Origin: Verrucomicrobiota bacterium
GTDB taxonomy: Bacteria > Verrucomicrobiota > Verrucomicrobiia > Limisphaerales > UBA9464
DNA: 34,796 bases
Assembly: GCA_025363585.1 (NCBI GenBank)
Contig: JANYDN010000059.1
Span: 1 to 34,796, forward strand
Direction of reading: 5' to 3'
The translations under genes were made by a program, and so were the position numbers. Positions 34,707-34,796 of this stretch are shown in pieces (position 1 is the first letter of the stretch; the number at the start of each line of letters is the position of its first letter). The notes beneath the pieces were generated by a model. The model did not search any database. It was not told the DNA's origin and saw only the letters and a list, made by a program, of their open reading frames with translations.

Positions 34707-34796
34707 TCACGGCTTCAAAACACGTTCCATCCAAAAGTCCACCGTGTCCATCCGCCAAAACAAGTCGCGATCGCGCTGGATTGGCCGGAATCCCTT
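34707..34796 (-). CDS. C-terminal end of an unidentified protein (5' part outside window)
   Basis: The minus-strand frame is open from the right edge to TGA at 34707-34709 and encodes 29 residues, KGFRPIQRDRDLFWRMDTVD then FWMERVLKP. The aromatic, charged ending is like the last helix of a hydrolase/peptidase, but this is too short to assign. Confidence 0.5.
   Translation of the reverse strand, partial: KGFRPIQRDRDLFWRMDTVDFWMERVLKP

Overview
The window reads as chromosomal DNA of a GC-rich member of the PVC group, most likely a Verrucomicrobium. This rests on family content, not on a database search: Planctomycete/Verrucomicrobium-type cytochrome proteins (PSCyt1 with DUF1587/1592/1588/1585, and a PSCyt1-FGE fusion), a Minf_1886-type protein, a PEP-CTERM protein, a DUF11 repeat protein resembling chlamydial OmcB, delta-60 repeat secreted proteins, a prepilin-type H-X9-DG protein, two ECF sigma factors and a Ser/Thr kinase-TPR protein.

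Layout. 1-5.1 kb, minus strand: the 5' two-thirds or so of a cysteine-bearing DUF11 surface protein running off the left edge, a large secreted DUF1592-family cytochrome, and a translationally coupled pair (small unknown protein plus TPR protein). 5.2-9.2 kb, plus strand: a uronate isomerase-like amidohydrolase, a cytochrome c/FGE-fold fusion, and an orphan LytTR response regulator. 9.2-13.4 kb, minus strand: tgt, an ECF sigma factor, and a membrane VWA (YfbK-type) protein whose N-terminus looks like an anti-sigma domain. 13.6-18.8 kb: an EamA transporter, RNase HIII (rnhC), MutY and a membrane TPR protein. 18.8-20 kb: a repeat cluster, a strong terminator and a PEP-CTERM protein. 20.2-23.5 kb: leuS followed by a 52-residue membrane protein and a Minf_1886-type gene in an apparent operon. 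23.5-25.7 kb: direct repeats, a Tat-exported sugar isomerase-like protein, about 700 bases of interlocking inverted repeat arrays, and tmRNA (ssrA). 25.8-32.9 kb: an ECF sigma factor and a Ser/Thr kinase-TPR gene, both on minus, bracket a plus-strand operon of one pseudopilin and two paralogous delta-60 repeat proteins. 32.9-34.8 kb: decayed or unclear reading frames including a DUF1016/YhcG remnant, an intact pRiA4b ORF-3-like gene, and the last 29 codons of another gene.

The most unusual signals are (i) a palindromic repeat of intergenic type lying in frame inside the catalytic domain of the Ser/Thr kinase; (ii) the composite inverted repeat region next to tmRNA, where at least three sequence-unrelated repeat families share one design (a 5-7 base motif repeated every 8-11 bases, in inverted pairs); (iii) the sigma/kinase-bracketed secreted-protein operon; and (iv) the sigma/VWA pair in which anti-sigma-like and adhesion/metal-binding modules sit in one membrane protein. 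No CRISPR array, tRNA, rRNA or intact insertion sequence was seen.
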